A stretch of 64,000 nucleotides of DNA from Brachycybe producta (Eukaryota > Arthropoda > Diplopoda > Playtdesmida > Andrognathidae): the NCBI GenBank assembly GCA_036925085.1, contig JAUPFP010000044.1, positions 248,001 to 312,000 of the forward strand. The letters run 5' to 3'. Below, piece by piece: positions 43,172 through 56,586 of the stretch. The translations under genes were made by a program, and so were the position numbers. Below the pieces are notes generated by a model. That model did not search any database and was not told the DNA's origin. It saw nothing but the letters and a program-made list of their open reading frames with translations. Every line of letters begins with the position of its first letter. Position 1 is the stretch's first letter.

Positions 43172-44070
43172 AATGGCTAATTTTTTTTCCAATTTATTTT
43201 AATGTTTCATTAAAATATTTATTGAAATCAAAAAGTACATATATTTTAAAATATCTTTACATAAAAATTGGTCAATTTTGCGTTAATAATTTATTTTTAA
43301 TTATAAGTTAAAATTAATATGTAATAATCTTAATTTTTTGAATCAATTGCAAATATAAGCCGATATTATTTCCACATATAGCAATAAAATGCTAAAAATT
43401 ACCAAACTAAATATCAGTTTATAGTTATTTTCAGTTTCTTATGAAATTTTTTTTCAGTTGATAACAAAAATAGTGACTATACTGTTAAAAATAATTAAAA
43501 TAAAATTTGTTAAGACAAAATCGACAAAGTTAGATATATTTGCATGTTCTGAAATATTTATAGGCCTATTTTTTATTTCAGTAAAGATTTCCATGAAATA
43601 TTGATGAAATTTAGCTTTAACTGAGGTTTGCTATTCATTTTTCCATAGTTGTATAATAGATCTAAGTAAATATACTATAGGCTGTCTTAAAGTTCATAAG
43701 GTCGTTATTTCTTAATGGCTGTTTTTAAACTCATCTGCAATTTTTAGATGAAATTTTATATTTAAAATTGATGAATTTAGCACTTTGATTAATAATAAGC
43801 ATTCAATACGACCCATAAATAATAGAATACGGCCCACAAATGTATATGAAAGTTATAACAGACCTAAACTTGGTATTTTGTGTTATAGACAATAACCAGG
43901 GTTCCATTATATAGGCCTATACCTAACTAATAAACCGTTTTAATATAGGTTTATACAGGACCCATATAAATATTAGAGACCCCTCTATAATAGTCTTTAT
44001 ATAAATCTAATATAGACCATATATTTATATACATGGTTAACAATGAACTTATTTTATTAATAGTTTGACC

Positions 44071-44145
<75 letters not shown>

Positions 44146-47100
44146 GTATTGGGACTGTTTTATAATTTGTAGGCCTTTACTTAAATTTATTTTTTAAAAT
44201 AATTATTATAAATAAATGTATAGGGCCTATTCCTGTCTTAAAAAATTAGGGTCTATAGAAATTCTGCATGTTTGGAAGGCAGCCTATATATATAGGCCTG
44301 GATTTATTTTTTATTAATATTAATTTTTATTATTAATAATTTTTATTATTGATAATTTTTATTATTAATAATTTTTATTATTAATAATTTTATTATTAAT
44401 AATTTTTATTATTAATTTTTATTATTATTAATTTTAATAATGGGAACAATAAAGTAAATGTAACTTTTCATTAAGGTCCACTAAAATTGTTAAATGAACT
44501 TCTAGCTAAGGTTAAATGTATAGATGTATATAAGAAAGTGCAGGTTTATATATAGATCTACTACTTGTAGAAATTAATTAATTAGCTTTAAAATAAATTC
44601 ATTATAGAAGATGTAAGCCCATTAAGTAGGCCTTAAGCCAAAAGAATTAAGTATGCTTAAAATTTATACTGATAAGATGAACAGTTTGTTCGTTATTAGT
44701 ACGTATTACCTATATACATGTATGTATAGACTATATACAGTATAAGAGTCTACATTATTACAGATATAATTGGATGAAGGAATCATTTTAATTAGATCTA
44801 ATTTACATTCAATAAATTTCAACGTTAAGATAAATAATATCTAAAAGGCCTATGTATTAACGCAGACTCACAAATTGCGACTTTGTATATAATCTTTATT
44901 ATAATAATACAGCCATTACATTTTAAATACGATATATGTTATATTAAGGACTTCTTAGACATTTGTTATAACTTATAAGACTATACTAAATGTTAGAAAT
45001 ATATGGAACTCTATATTAATTCTTATAGTTCAAATAAACTTTTTTCTTCTGTATACTTGAGAGAAACACTTTCTTTTTGTATGTAAATTCTAATTAATTT
45101 AGGCATAATTTATTGAAAATTAACAAGATTCTGATAAAAAAAAACTATACTAGAGACCATTTATTATAGATCTACTTTATATATAGTATATATAAGCCTA
45201 TATACTTGTTAATGCAAAAGGTAACCCTATCCTATATATACATGATGATTTAAGGGGCCTATTTATATAAATTTGATAATTTTACCGGTGAGGCTAATGA
45301 GAGTAAGTCTCTTTATATACAGTAGATCTATATAGATTATATAATAGATATTTTCTTGCAACTTTAAATTTGGCTAAATTTAAGTATAGTATAAATTCCT
45401 TATTTTTCATTCTTCATTTGGGATTTAGCTTATGACAAAAACGATGATGAAATAATATAAGAAATATTTTTTAAAAAAAAATAGATTAGGCCTATATAAT
45501 CCAAATGAATAGAGATCTATACATATTTTTAAAATGTCATTTTTATGGATAGATAGATCTCTATACAGAGTTGGGTCTTAATTGTTTTGAATACAATTGG
45601 GCCTAATTGAATATAATATTTTTAATTTTAAATTAATATAAAAATATTTTTAAAAAAAATAATATTTAGGCCTACCTTGAAGAAGAAGAAGAAGAAATGT
45701 TTTAACTGTGTTTTAGGGTATAAAAGTTAAAATAGTTAAGTTATATAAAAAAAAGGAAGAAGAGAGCTTTTCTGTCTCCATTCCGTTAACTTTTATAATA
45801 TTATACAAAATAATGATAGCCAGTATATTTTCTTTGGTTATATTATTTTTATATCTAAACCACCCCCTCTCCTCCTCACCTCAATTCCCTTGTCTCTATA
45901 TTTCTATTGTTTCTATGTTGATGGGGGAGGTAGAGGGAGGATGTACCATTTTTTTTAATAATAATAATAATAATCATATATGTACAAGACTTCTTTTGTC
46001 ATGACTCATGAGTCTTGAAAAGAAAAAAAAAATAATAAATGGTCTAGAAGCTTACTCCCTCTGGTGTCACCTGTGCGAAACAAATAATACAGGTAAATTT
46101 TTTTTTAGTCAACAATGGCAGCATTTTTTTTTTCTATATGAAAACAATTTTTTTGTTAAAATCAAAAAGGCAAACAATAAAATTATTGTATTTTTTAGCA
46201 TTGATTTAGATCTATTAGTGTTTACACTTTTAAATTGTAAGGTGTGTAGTTTGTTATGCAAATTAGAATTCAAAACACATACATTTAATGTGGGCTAATA
46301 TGCAAATTAGACATGTTTTATGACTTATTTATGAAAAAATAATAACCTTTGGTGTTATATTGCTAACACACCTGTCTGTCTATACATTTCAAGGATATTA
46401 TTTTTGTTTTAACAAATATGGTTAGTTTTGATATTCATCGACATCATTAATCAAAGGGGAGGAGGCCCTAGTTTTAAATGTAGGTCTCTTGTTTTAAACC
46501 TATGAATATATTAAAGGTAGGGTATATAAAAGGCTCGCTATACAAGGCCACACACTAGATTTTTTTGTTCTTTGCCGCTTATTATTGGTTCTTTTTTTTT
46601 AATATTATGGCGCTCTGAAACATTTATTAAACTCATGTATTTTTCCCTCCACCTATTTAATATACAATCAACTTGATGGGCCACACCCAAAAGGGCGATG
46701 CCCATCAGGTTCTCAAACTCCTAGTGGGCGAGGTTCTTCTCATGCACGTGTTTTGGTTTTTTCTAGTCTAAACTTTAATATGATAGGCTTATAAAGTTAT
46801 GTCATTCATTTAACTTAATATTTTTTATTTTGACGGCCATCTTGCTTTTTTATTTGCTATTATGATATGATTGAATTTGGATTATTTTTATGTTTTCTAA
46901 ACTCTAAATTGGCTCGTTTTAAATTTTGGATTTCATTAATTTCTAGAAAAAATACTATAGGGCAAATCCCCCCAAGCCACATAGAGTATATTATTTATTT
47001 AATAATTAATATTTAATACTAAAATAATAATTGGGATTTGACATATTTGTAATAATTAAGTGAATCAAGTGAATGTACTGATGATTTTTTTAAGTTAGGG

Positions 47101-48198
47101 AAGAATCACACATGCTGAAAAACTAGCAGAAATTAGAAATATAAAATCATAATATTTCTATATGATCGTTTGCACTGAATATGGCGCTTCGGTTAAATTC
47201 CTTACAAAGTGAAATTCAGTGAGATTTTATTCAGTGTGTGGAATTCTTTCCTATAGGTCTTAGCATTTTTAAAGAAAAAACTGACAGACATATAATGCCC
47301 TCTAGTGTAAGATTCCTTAAACTGAATAAAATCGAATCTTAATATACCCCTGATTAGTAATGAAAATTTTATTTATTGACTAAAACTTTTTTAAGTGTTA
47401 GAATATATTTATAAGTAAGCATTTTTATTAAAATTGCTACAAATTGGTATAAAAGTAAAATTAAAATTTAGCATATTAAAATATATGGTAGACTATACAG
47501 TATACATAATTATTATTTTGTAGAATTTGCAAATTCCAACCATCAGACAGGATATAGATAGGGCCTAAAGCACAGGTTTTATTTTGTACATTTTCCATCT
47601 TCAGATTCAATAAAACAATTCAATTAGGTCTATAACAGGTTAACACAATTAGTTTCATTATAATAATAATTCAATTCTTAGGTTTTCACCATCATTTTTT
47701 GATACAACAATTGAAATTTTGAATATAATTACCATTTTGAGCATATTTACCAAAACAGTCAATATAGAAAAAGTTTCATAAATTTCACGATTTGGTTTTC
47801 TGATATGGTTTTATAGACCTATTACACTTAAATTTAATAAATAACTAATGGTAACTATTAATCTCTGTGTTTTTACTTACAATTTAGTATACTCATTCAA
47901 ACACAAACTATTTACACTGTGTATTAACAAATTTTAACTCTTTTAACCCTTCATAACTAAAGAACTGAAAAACACCTAATTAAAACCAAATAATAATGTT
48001 TAAAAAGCAATCTTTGCCATAATAATAATAATCATTGGACTATTCAAATACAAATACATTTTTTTTGTAATAGTTTATAACCGTTTAGAATCACAAACCA
48101 AGCTGAAAAAAAACAAAAAAAAAAGAATAATTTGATGACCTTATAAGGTCACTTATAAGTACCAAAAAATACGAATTAGTTTGGTGTCTTTTAATCTG
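43172..48198. other. Five kilobases of AT-rich sequence without a gene
   Basis: Contains a pure TA tract (44072-44143), TTTTATTATTAATAA-type repeats (about 44310-44440) and many TAGGCCTA words. One open segment at 46008-46091 (ending CHLCETNNT before a GTAAAT) could be read as an exon but has no partner. No RNA gene seen. Confidence 0.5.
44072..44143. repeat. TA microsatellite, about 36 units
   Basis: Uninterrupted TATATA tract; the longest dinucleotide TA run in the window. Confidence 0.95.
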
Positions 48199-48487
48199 TT
48201 ATACCTTGTACACACACGAGTTAAATGAATTCAAATTAAATGTGTTTAGTTGAATTATACGGAATCCAGTTAAGGACATGAACATCAAAATAAAAATTGA
48301 AATACTAAATCAATATTTTGTCAATAGTTTATATATTTTATATTTAAGTATTAACTCAATATTTTGAGATTATTAACTGAATAAACTAAATTCAACATAT
48401 TGTTTGTTTGCCCTCCACAGAGGGCTCTGTAGAACACGTTTATTATTTAAATGTATTTAAACTATCAGGTGTGTGTACTAGGTATAA
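48199..48487 (-). mobile_element. Family B MITE, copy 5
   Basis: TATACCTTGTACACACACGA to GTGTGTACTAGGTATAA. About 25 bp shorter than the others through loss of part of the central AT-rich segment. Confidence 0.85.
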
Positions 48488-49159
48488 CATATGACCTCGC
48501 AGTTTAAAATTTAAAATTTTATCCCATTGTCACTTTGAAACCTTGTGAGAAATTCAACAGTTCGATCTTTGTTTGGAAAATATACAATCAGAATTTTTAG
48601 GTCTATAATTATAGATTCTTGATCTACAATTTATAGATTTATAGATTTGATTTCTAGATATACACGTGTAATTACTAAGGTCTGCCAATAATAAGAAAAA
48701 CTCTCCGATAATTTATTGTGCTAATTTAATTGGAAAATGTAAGAATTTAAATATAATTATATATATATTAAGCCCCGTCTTTCTGTCTGTCTGACCTAAC
48801 GCTGTATAAACAAAGACAAAAACCTTGAAGCACGTCGGAATTTATATAAATTTAAATGAATAAATGAACCACTTTTTTTTCTCAAGGTCAACTATATGTT
48901 GCACACTCCCCGGGATCCAAGAACCCCATGATATTAAATTGGAGAGGGGAAAAGGTTGGAAAGTGTAGAGGGGGAGAGAGAGAGAGAAACGTGGAGGGGG
49001 AAAAAGTGGGAGGGGTGACTGAAACTGAAATGAAAGGAGTAAAAAAAGGAACAAACGACGCGCATGCGCACATCAGAGAAAATGAAAAACTCATTTTCTC
49101 TTTCAAATATAAAAAGGGGAGGGGATAATAGTAGCAAAATTAAACTAGAATTTATCACG
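48488..49159. other. Gene-free; purine-rich strip 48945-49125
   Basis: Long GGAGAGG/GAGGGGGA runs make open frames on both strands by composition alone. No splice-consistent gene. Confidence 0.45.
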
Positions 49160-49299
49160 GGCAATTGTGCCCAGCATTAGAATTTCTTTTGCTCTGCCCT
49201 TTTATGAATGTCATCAATTTCTAATTGGGTTTGTTACTTGGTCTGACGGCATAAAAGGGCGGAGGAAAAGAAATTTTAATGCTGGGCACAATTGCCTGT
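49160..49299. mobile_element. Family F fold-back MITE, copy 2
   Basis: GGCAATTGTGCCCAGCATTA and TAATGCTGGGCACAATTGCC as in copy 1, with one inner segment deleted (140 against 193 bp). Keeps CTGCCCTTTTATGA / ATAAAAGGGCGGAG. Confidence 0.85.
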
Positions 49300-49599
49300 G
49301 AATTTGGCTCCCGTCATTTATGACGGGTTACCCCACTAGTTAATTTATAATGTTAGAACTCATTTCACTGGAAGAGCCGTAATCATGACTAGACCTATTA
49401 AATGCATTGGATCTAATTAGGGGTCTAAATTATTTTATTACACACTACGAAAGAATTATACTTAAGGAGATTTTGATGTTCACATATAGACTATACCTAT
49501 TTTTTTTATAAGAAATAACCTTTTTTTATGATAACTACACAAAATCTTAATTTTCATTTTTCACTTCATGTTCGTATACAATAGTTGTAAAGTTCAAGG

Positions 49600-49790
49600 A
49601 GTTCAAGAGTTGTAACACACAGACCACTTTTTGACTAATTTTCGATTTCAAAATGAAGTCGAGAGGTCGCTGGGCTGTGATTGCAATGTATTTTCTATGG
49701 AAAAACTCAAGGTGGGTCGTGGTTTTGGCGACAACCCGACTTCATTTTGCAGTCGAAAAGTGTTCCAAAATGAAAGTGTGCCTTAATTGC
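49600..49790. mobile_element. Family H element, copy 2
   Basis: ACACACAGACCACTTTTTGA ... TTTCAAAATGAAGTCG ... TATTTTCTATGGAAAAACTC ... CGACTTCATTTTGCAGTCGA. Near-palindromic halves. Confidence 0.65.
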
Positions 49791-50092
49791 CACACATATA
49801 TAGCCAGTTAGAAAATGAATAAATCTATATATGTACTTGACTTACCACAAAATTTAGGCATTTTCAAACTGGCTCAAAAGTATATTTTTGAAAATTTCAA
49901 CATGAAGTTAATAATCTTGAGGTGGTTTGGGTGTAATTGTTTCTCGAATTTTGGTTACTCTGTATATTTCAGGAGAAAAATTAACAGAAAATTGAAAATG
50001 TTTTTTTGTTTTGTTAAAACTAGTTTATATTCGTAATAGAGTTATAATGTTGAAAACTTTTAAAATAAGCGTTTTTATGCGAGTTTGAAAAT

Positions 50093-50636
<544 letters not shown>

Positions 50637-51065
50637 TAAAGCCCCGTTTTCACGATGATAGTTTTCACGATAGTTGCTGTCATGAGAGCAGCAACTATCA
50701 CGAGAACTATCATCGTGAAAACCACATGATAGTCACTATCACACTGTTGCGATAGCACTATCACAACTATCTCGTTTGACTAGATAGTTGATAGCATTGT
50801 CGCGATAGTAATAGTTGTTGTGTGACCGGCGCTTGTAGGGAACTATCCACTTTGTAGGGAAATTTGGCTTCTGATGGAGGGAGAGAGTGGTAACACTGTT
50901 CTTGACTCAATGATATCTATTGAAGTAGACGTCACACTTGTCATGTGACAGAACTATCACGTTAATTCAACACATGTAGACAGTTGCTATCGTGAGAGTG
51001 AACTATCACAACTTTCATGACAGCTACTCTCACAATAGAACTATTGCCGTAAAAATGAGGCTTTA
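50637..51065 (-). mobile_element. Family D MITE, copy 3
   Basis: TAAAGCCCCGTTTTCACGAT to CGTAAAAATGAGGCTTTA. Directly joined to the 50093-50636 repeat exactly as copy 1 is joined to 17898-18306. Confidence 0.86.
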
Positions 51066-51295
51066 AGCAGATATGATAGTTTTCTTTTATTTTTTTGTCA
51101 ATAAAATGTTTATTTTGAAAATTATCAAAGATATCATTATTATTAAGTGATTCAGCTCTTATCAGATTTATACCGTTCTAGTTTCTAAAACGCTTTCAAT
51201 TTCTCCTCAGTGCATGTTTCGAATATATGAAACACAAAAGCAGCAAAATTTAGTTGAGTTTGAAAATCTCCTGTTCATAAAACAGGTGATTCAGT

Positions 51296-51598
51296 TATAC
51301 CTTGTACACAGTCATGAGTTAAATGAATTCAAATTAAATGTGTTTAGGTGAATTATACGGAATCCAGTTAAGGACACATGAACCAAATAAAAATTGACTT
51401 TATTATTAATATTTTAAAATTGAAACACTAAATCAATATTTTGTCAATAGTTTATTTATTTATTTAAGTTAATTAACTCAATATTTTCAATATAAATTGA
51501 ATTCGACATATTGTTTGTTTTGTTTGTCCTTCACAGGGCTCTGTAGAACACGTTACTATTTAAATGCATTTAAATTATCAGGTGTGTGTACTAGGCAC
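51296..51598 (-). mobile_element. Family B MITE, copy 6
   Basis: TTATACCTTGTACACAGTCA to GTGTGTGTACTAGGCA. Confidence 0.85.
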
Positions 51599-53199
51599 AA
51601 GGCAAATTTTTTAACAACCATATATTCTATATAAAACGTTTACTTAAACCTATAAGTGATACTTAAACAAAGCCAAACTTAAAACCCTTCCATAAACATG
51701 ATAAACTATATAGTATAGTTTTGTCTTGACGTCTTGCATCATAATTTAAGTTTAACTTTTATTTTAAGAAACGGTTTTGAATATACTGTAGTTATAGTTT
51801 TTAATAAAAAAATCTTTCACTTAAAACTTAAATAAACTTAACTTTTCATCAAAAGTTGAATATTAGCTGAAGATAGATATCACATCGCCTTCAATTCAAT
51901 AATAAATAGTTTCTTTTAAATATGTTTTCAAGTTATATTAATAATATTAATCATAATATTTTATTCAAATTTATACATATATATATTTAATAATAATAGG
52001 CCTAAATATGATTTTGAATTAATATTATACTATATAACAAAAAAAAAATAAATAAAAAGGGCCTTTAAAATTCCAGGTATACATTATTATATATATGTAT
52101 AATAGGCCTATATGGATGTTATTTTTAAATAAATGGCTATTGGCCGAAATAATGGCGCATTTCTAGACGAAATCAATCGATAAAGGCATATGATTGGATC
52201 GTTTATTCTGCATCATGACGATGATGATGATGATGATAGATATAAAAAAAAAACTAAGCCTATTATTGAAATATGCGTGCAGACAATTGGGCGCCGCCTT
52301 ATTGGCACCATTTGAAATTTTAGTTTTTTTTTTTTTTTGCATTCAACTCTTCACTATATATAATAGGCCTATCTTATAAGCCTACAGACGTCATAACTTT
52401 TTTTTAGTTGTTGTTGTTTTATTATAACATGCAGTGATGGATTTCTATACGTTTCAAAATAATGTCTAGCATATATATATATCATCTTTAGGGCTTTTAT
52501 TTTAGTAATATATCTCTCTCTTTCTCTCTCTGTATCTTTTAAATTACATCGCAAAGATTATTATTGTGTTTTTTTTTTGTGTGTGTATGTCCCCCCCCCC
52601 TCCCCCCTCCAGATGTATTATATGTAATTACTGAGCACTGTGAGCCGCACTCTTTTCTATAGTCTATATAGTATAATAGGCCTATATAGAATATCAAAAA
52701 CATAAAAGAAAAAACATATCTAGAAATAAAAATAACATACTTGAAAATTGTATGTGAAATTTTTTACTTGTTATTATATTTATTAGTTGTATTTTTTTTT
52801 TGTAGAAGAAGAAAAAATTTATTGCTTTGGGATATTTTTTTTTCTCTCTTTCGTTGTTGTATTTTTATTATCAGAAAGAGAGATTCATGATGAATAATAA
52901 TAACAAAGATTCAAAGAATTTTCATTTTGTTGAAATGATATTAAAAAAAAGTCCTAAAAGGAAAATTTTTGAGGTCTTTATAGTTAGATCAATATGTAGC
53001 AAAATGCCTTATTATAGAAAAAAATAAGACTTGTCATATCTAGCTTATAACCTTTTGTAACTATCACCAAAGCAAAACACAAAATGTGATTATGAGTTAT
53101 GACAAATATTGTCATATGATTGCCATTGACTGGTGTACAACATAATCAACAAAGTAGTGACATCATATATTAGGTATATGATTGTCAAATTTCCTATAA
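51599..53199. other. Gene-free AT-rich region
   Basis: Four TAGGCCTA words (51997, 52103, 52364, 52677), a GAT repeat near 52220 and C runs at 52592-52608. No gene or element borders. Confidence 0.45.
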
Positions 53200-53645
53200 T
53201 CACACTATAGCAACTTTTGATGCAATTCAAATTGCAATGCAACTTGTGATGTGACTTGCAACTATAGAACTTTGTAATAAACTTCTATATGGTTTATCAC
53301 TCATGAAACAATATAGTTTTACAACCTATAGTTTCAATCAAGTTTTCAAAACTATACTTTTGTTTCCACATTGTGGAAGCCATTATGATCAGCTAACAGG
53401 AAGTTCATAAACTGAAATTCATAAAACCGGTTGGTCAGAAAGTTTCATAAAATGTTTCTCAGTATACTGAGAAACATTTTATGAAACTATAGTTGAACAT
53501 GTGCAACTCAATGAGACATAGTTGAAACAGAAAAGTTTTATGAAGTTGCATGTCACATATCACATTATAAATAAAGAAGTTGCATGTCATATTGGAAGTT
53601 TTATTGCATCAAAGTTTCATCAAAAGTTGCTATATATAGTGATAT
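53200..53645. mobile_element. Long imperfect fold-back with perfect 48-bp palindromic centre
   Basis: Left CACTATAGCAACTTTTGATG, right CATCAAAAGTTGCTATATAT; further paired words (CAACTTGTGATGTGAC / GTTGCATGTCACATATCAC). The centre 53441-53488 is an exact palindrome around CAGTATACTG. Confidence 0.7.
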
Positions 53646-55351
53646 AGGGGCTTTAGATCTATTCAAATTCAAACTTCAACTTCAATAATAGAATTGGCTA
53701 TTAGTTCAATACCCTATATTATAGGCCTACATATTATAGAAATTCTTAAGCATTTGTAGAAATGGCTGTTTTGAACCAGCAACTAAACAAAACATGCATT
53801 CTATAAACAAACAGAACAAACACAGATGGAAAAGAATCAAAGAAACACAAATAATAAATGTCTATATTTCATGTTTTGTGTCAGCCATTTTGGAAATAGA
53901 AAAAGTCAATTTTAGACAATCCTATTCAATGTTTACTAAAATGGCTTTTAAGTTTATATGGTTTGTATACCTAAATAGTAAATACTATAACTATATATAA
54001 GTAAATAAAATTGAATATATGCTGAAATTTATCAAAGAAATTCTGTATTTAAACTTCAACTTTGAACCCTCTATAACCAATTTACACAAACATAGAATTA
54101 AGAACACAATTTTAAGGTATATGTACTTTTTGAACATTGCATGACCTGTTGAAAGGGTTCAAAATTAAAATTCATAGTTTTTTTAAGTTTGGACCTTTTC
54201 TCTGAACTTAACTTTTGAGAGCCACAAATTTTGTTCTGCAGAATTACCAGTGTATATAATATACAAGGCTACATTTTTATTACAAAATAGGCCTAAGGTT
54301 ATGGTATATTCATAATTGTTAAGTCTCTATATAGTCATTTCTATCATTTTTATATTATGCCCATCCCATATATAGATGATAATGTATAATTTCATATATA
54401 TATGGAGAAAAAAAAAACACTCCTACAATTTTAAACAAAAGTATATACTGCTAGAAAAACAAAAATTTAAAGGTGTGTTTTGAAGATTCTTAAACATTTC
54501 TTCATAAATATGGCCGAATTCTGGTTGATTTCTAGATTTGGATGAAATGCAGTTAAGATATATAAATTTTTATGTATAATGTAAAAGTTGATTATAGTGT
54601 TTTTCTTATAAATATATTCGAATTGAATAGACACACCTGTAGGCCAAATCTGTGTATATATTTTTAAAAAAAGGTCTTTTACATTTGGCATTTTATATAT
54701 CTAAATAGTAGGCCTATAACCTTATAGGACGAATGGAGAGAGGGGTGGGGGGTGGGGGTTAATGCCATGGTCAAATATCAAATATATTGGTGATGATAAT
54801 AATGAGAGGGTCAAAACTTCAAACATTTTTTATCTAATCAGTGGTTTCACACAGGTATTTTTTTCTATAACTACGTGACATAAGCCTTTTTTTATTACAA
54901 TATATAATATTATAAGGAATATGAAAAAAAATTTTTTATTGGGGGTGGAATAGGGAGGAGTCAAGGCTAAAATCTCAAATGTTAAAAAAATATATGTGGA
55001 AATGTGGGTTGTTTTATTATAGGTTTTAAAAGACTTCATATGTAATGCATATATCTGGTAGAAAATACAGCTAACCATGCACTATTGCTAGATTCGCTCA
55101 AATTTCTAGTTGTATTATTATAAGATCGTATTCATAGTGATATATCTAAGTCAAAGGTATACCTTTGACTTACATGTAGATATATCACTATGAATCTAAA
55201 TAAAATATTTTAATGTTATTTAACGCTTGAGTAAAAAACAGAATAAACATTGAAAATCTAGAGAATTTTATACAAAAAAATATAGCCAAAATAATAAATA
55301 TAAGATTTACATTTAAATTTATTATCATTTTTAGAAATAGAAAATTTCTCT
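53646..55351. other. Gene-free region with one hairpin
   Basis: 55131-55194 folds: TCATAGTGATATATCTA ... AAGTCAAAGGTATACCTTTGACTT ... TAGATATATCACTATGA. Otherwise AT-rich with TAGGCCTA at 53722, 54288 and 54709. Confidence 0.5.
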
Positions 55352-55658
55352 TATACCTAACACACACATGAGTTAAATGAATTCAAATTAAATGTGTTTA
55401 GGTGAATTATACGGAATCCAGTTAAGGACATGAACCAAATAAAAATTGACTTTATTATTAATATTTTAAATTGAAATAATAAATCAATATTTTATCAATA
55501 TGTTTCTATATTATATTTAAGTATTAACTCAATATTTTCAGATTATTAACTGAATTGATTGAATTCGACATATTGTTTGTTTGTCCTTCACATGGCTCTG
55601 TAGAACACGTTTATTATTTAAATGAATTTAAATTATCAGGTGTGTGTACTAGGTATTA
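55352..55658 (-). mobile_element. Family B MITE, copy 7
   Basis: TATACCTAACACACACATGA to GTGTGTGTACTAGGTATT. Confidence 0.85.
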
Positions 55659-55689
55659 GATATTTTACAAACAGCTGATTGTCAAATCT

Positions 55690-56100
55690 TGAGTAAAATT
55701 AAGAGAATTTTGAAAGTGTTTTATTAATTAGAAGCTCAGTTAAGTTACTTAAGGGTATATTTACATGTTGTTATCTTTCAAAATAAGCTAATTTATTTGA
55801 GTTTTTAAATTTAACAACTTTAAGGAGACGATATTTTTGTAATTTTTGTCTATAAAAAGTTTATTTTGAAAGATATTTACATGAAAATTCCTCAAATGAT
55901 TGAGTTACCTTTCTAGTGTCTTACTTTCTAGTTAGAGAAAAAAAATACAAAAATATCGTATGCTTAAACTAAAGTTGGGTCATTTTCAAACTCATATAAA
56001 AAGTTTATTTTTAAAATATATCAACATGAGTGATTGAGTTTTACCTTTCTAGTTTCTAAAACACTTCGTTTCTCTTAATTTTGCACTTGAAAGACAGAAT
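55690..56100. mobile_element. Family A copies, degenerate
   Basis: GAAAGTGTTTTATTAATTAG at about 55714, TTGTTATCTTTCAAAATAAG, AAAGTTTATTTTGAAAGATA, and TTTCTAGTTTCTAAAACACT at about 56046. Probably two overlapping copies. Confidence 0.65.
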
Positions 56101-56139
56101 AGATCCTATAATCAGAGTTTGAGAGGCATTTAGGGTTGA

Positions 56140-56586
56140 CATTTGGAACACAAAGGCCTATACTTTTTGACTGCAAAATTAAGTCTGTTTGTCGCCAAAA
56201 CCGACCACTTTTGAGTCTTTTCATAGAAAATATATTACAACTGCAGTCCAACCACCTGCGACTCCATTTTGCAATCAAAAAGTGGTTAAAAATGGTCAGT
56301 GTGAAATGACCCTTATACACTCTAAAACCACCATGCAAAATTAAATGAAATCATTATCATATAATGAAATTTAAATTAAATCCAATTTAATTTAGGTAGG
56401 CCTACTTTGATCTTTAGGCATTGCCAGCCTATATATAGAGTTGGAATTCGCAAACCACTTTTGTTGACCACTTTTCGACTGCAAAAATTGAAGTCGAAGG
56501 TGTTTGAGCTGTGGTTGCAATATATTTTCTATAAAAACACTCAAAAGTGGTCGGTCGAATAGTGTTCTGTGTGTCAAGGCCCTCTT
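56140..56586. mobile_element. Family H elements, copies 3 and 4
   Basis: 56140-56312 and 56440-56586, each with CACTTTT, a CATAGAAAATATATT or TTTTCTATAAAAACAC centre, and AAAGTGGT near the right end, separated by about 130 bp. Confidence 0.6.

Noticed and set aside
46008-46091. Possible exon with CHLCETNNT followed by GTAAAT
   Set aside because: A single CxxC and one donor-like site are not enough; the lysine run before it is a poly-A tract, and no second exon is visible.
48842-49164. Overlapping frames on both strands near 49 kb
   Set aside because: Produced by purine-rich composition; frames on both strands are equally open and low in complexity.
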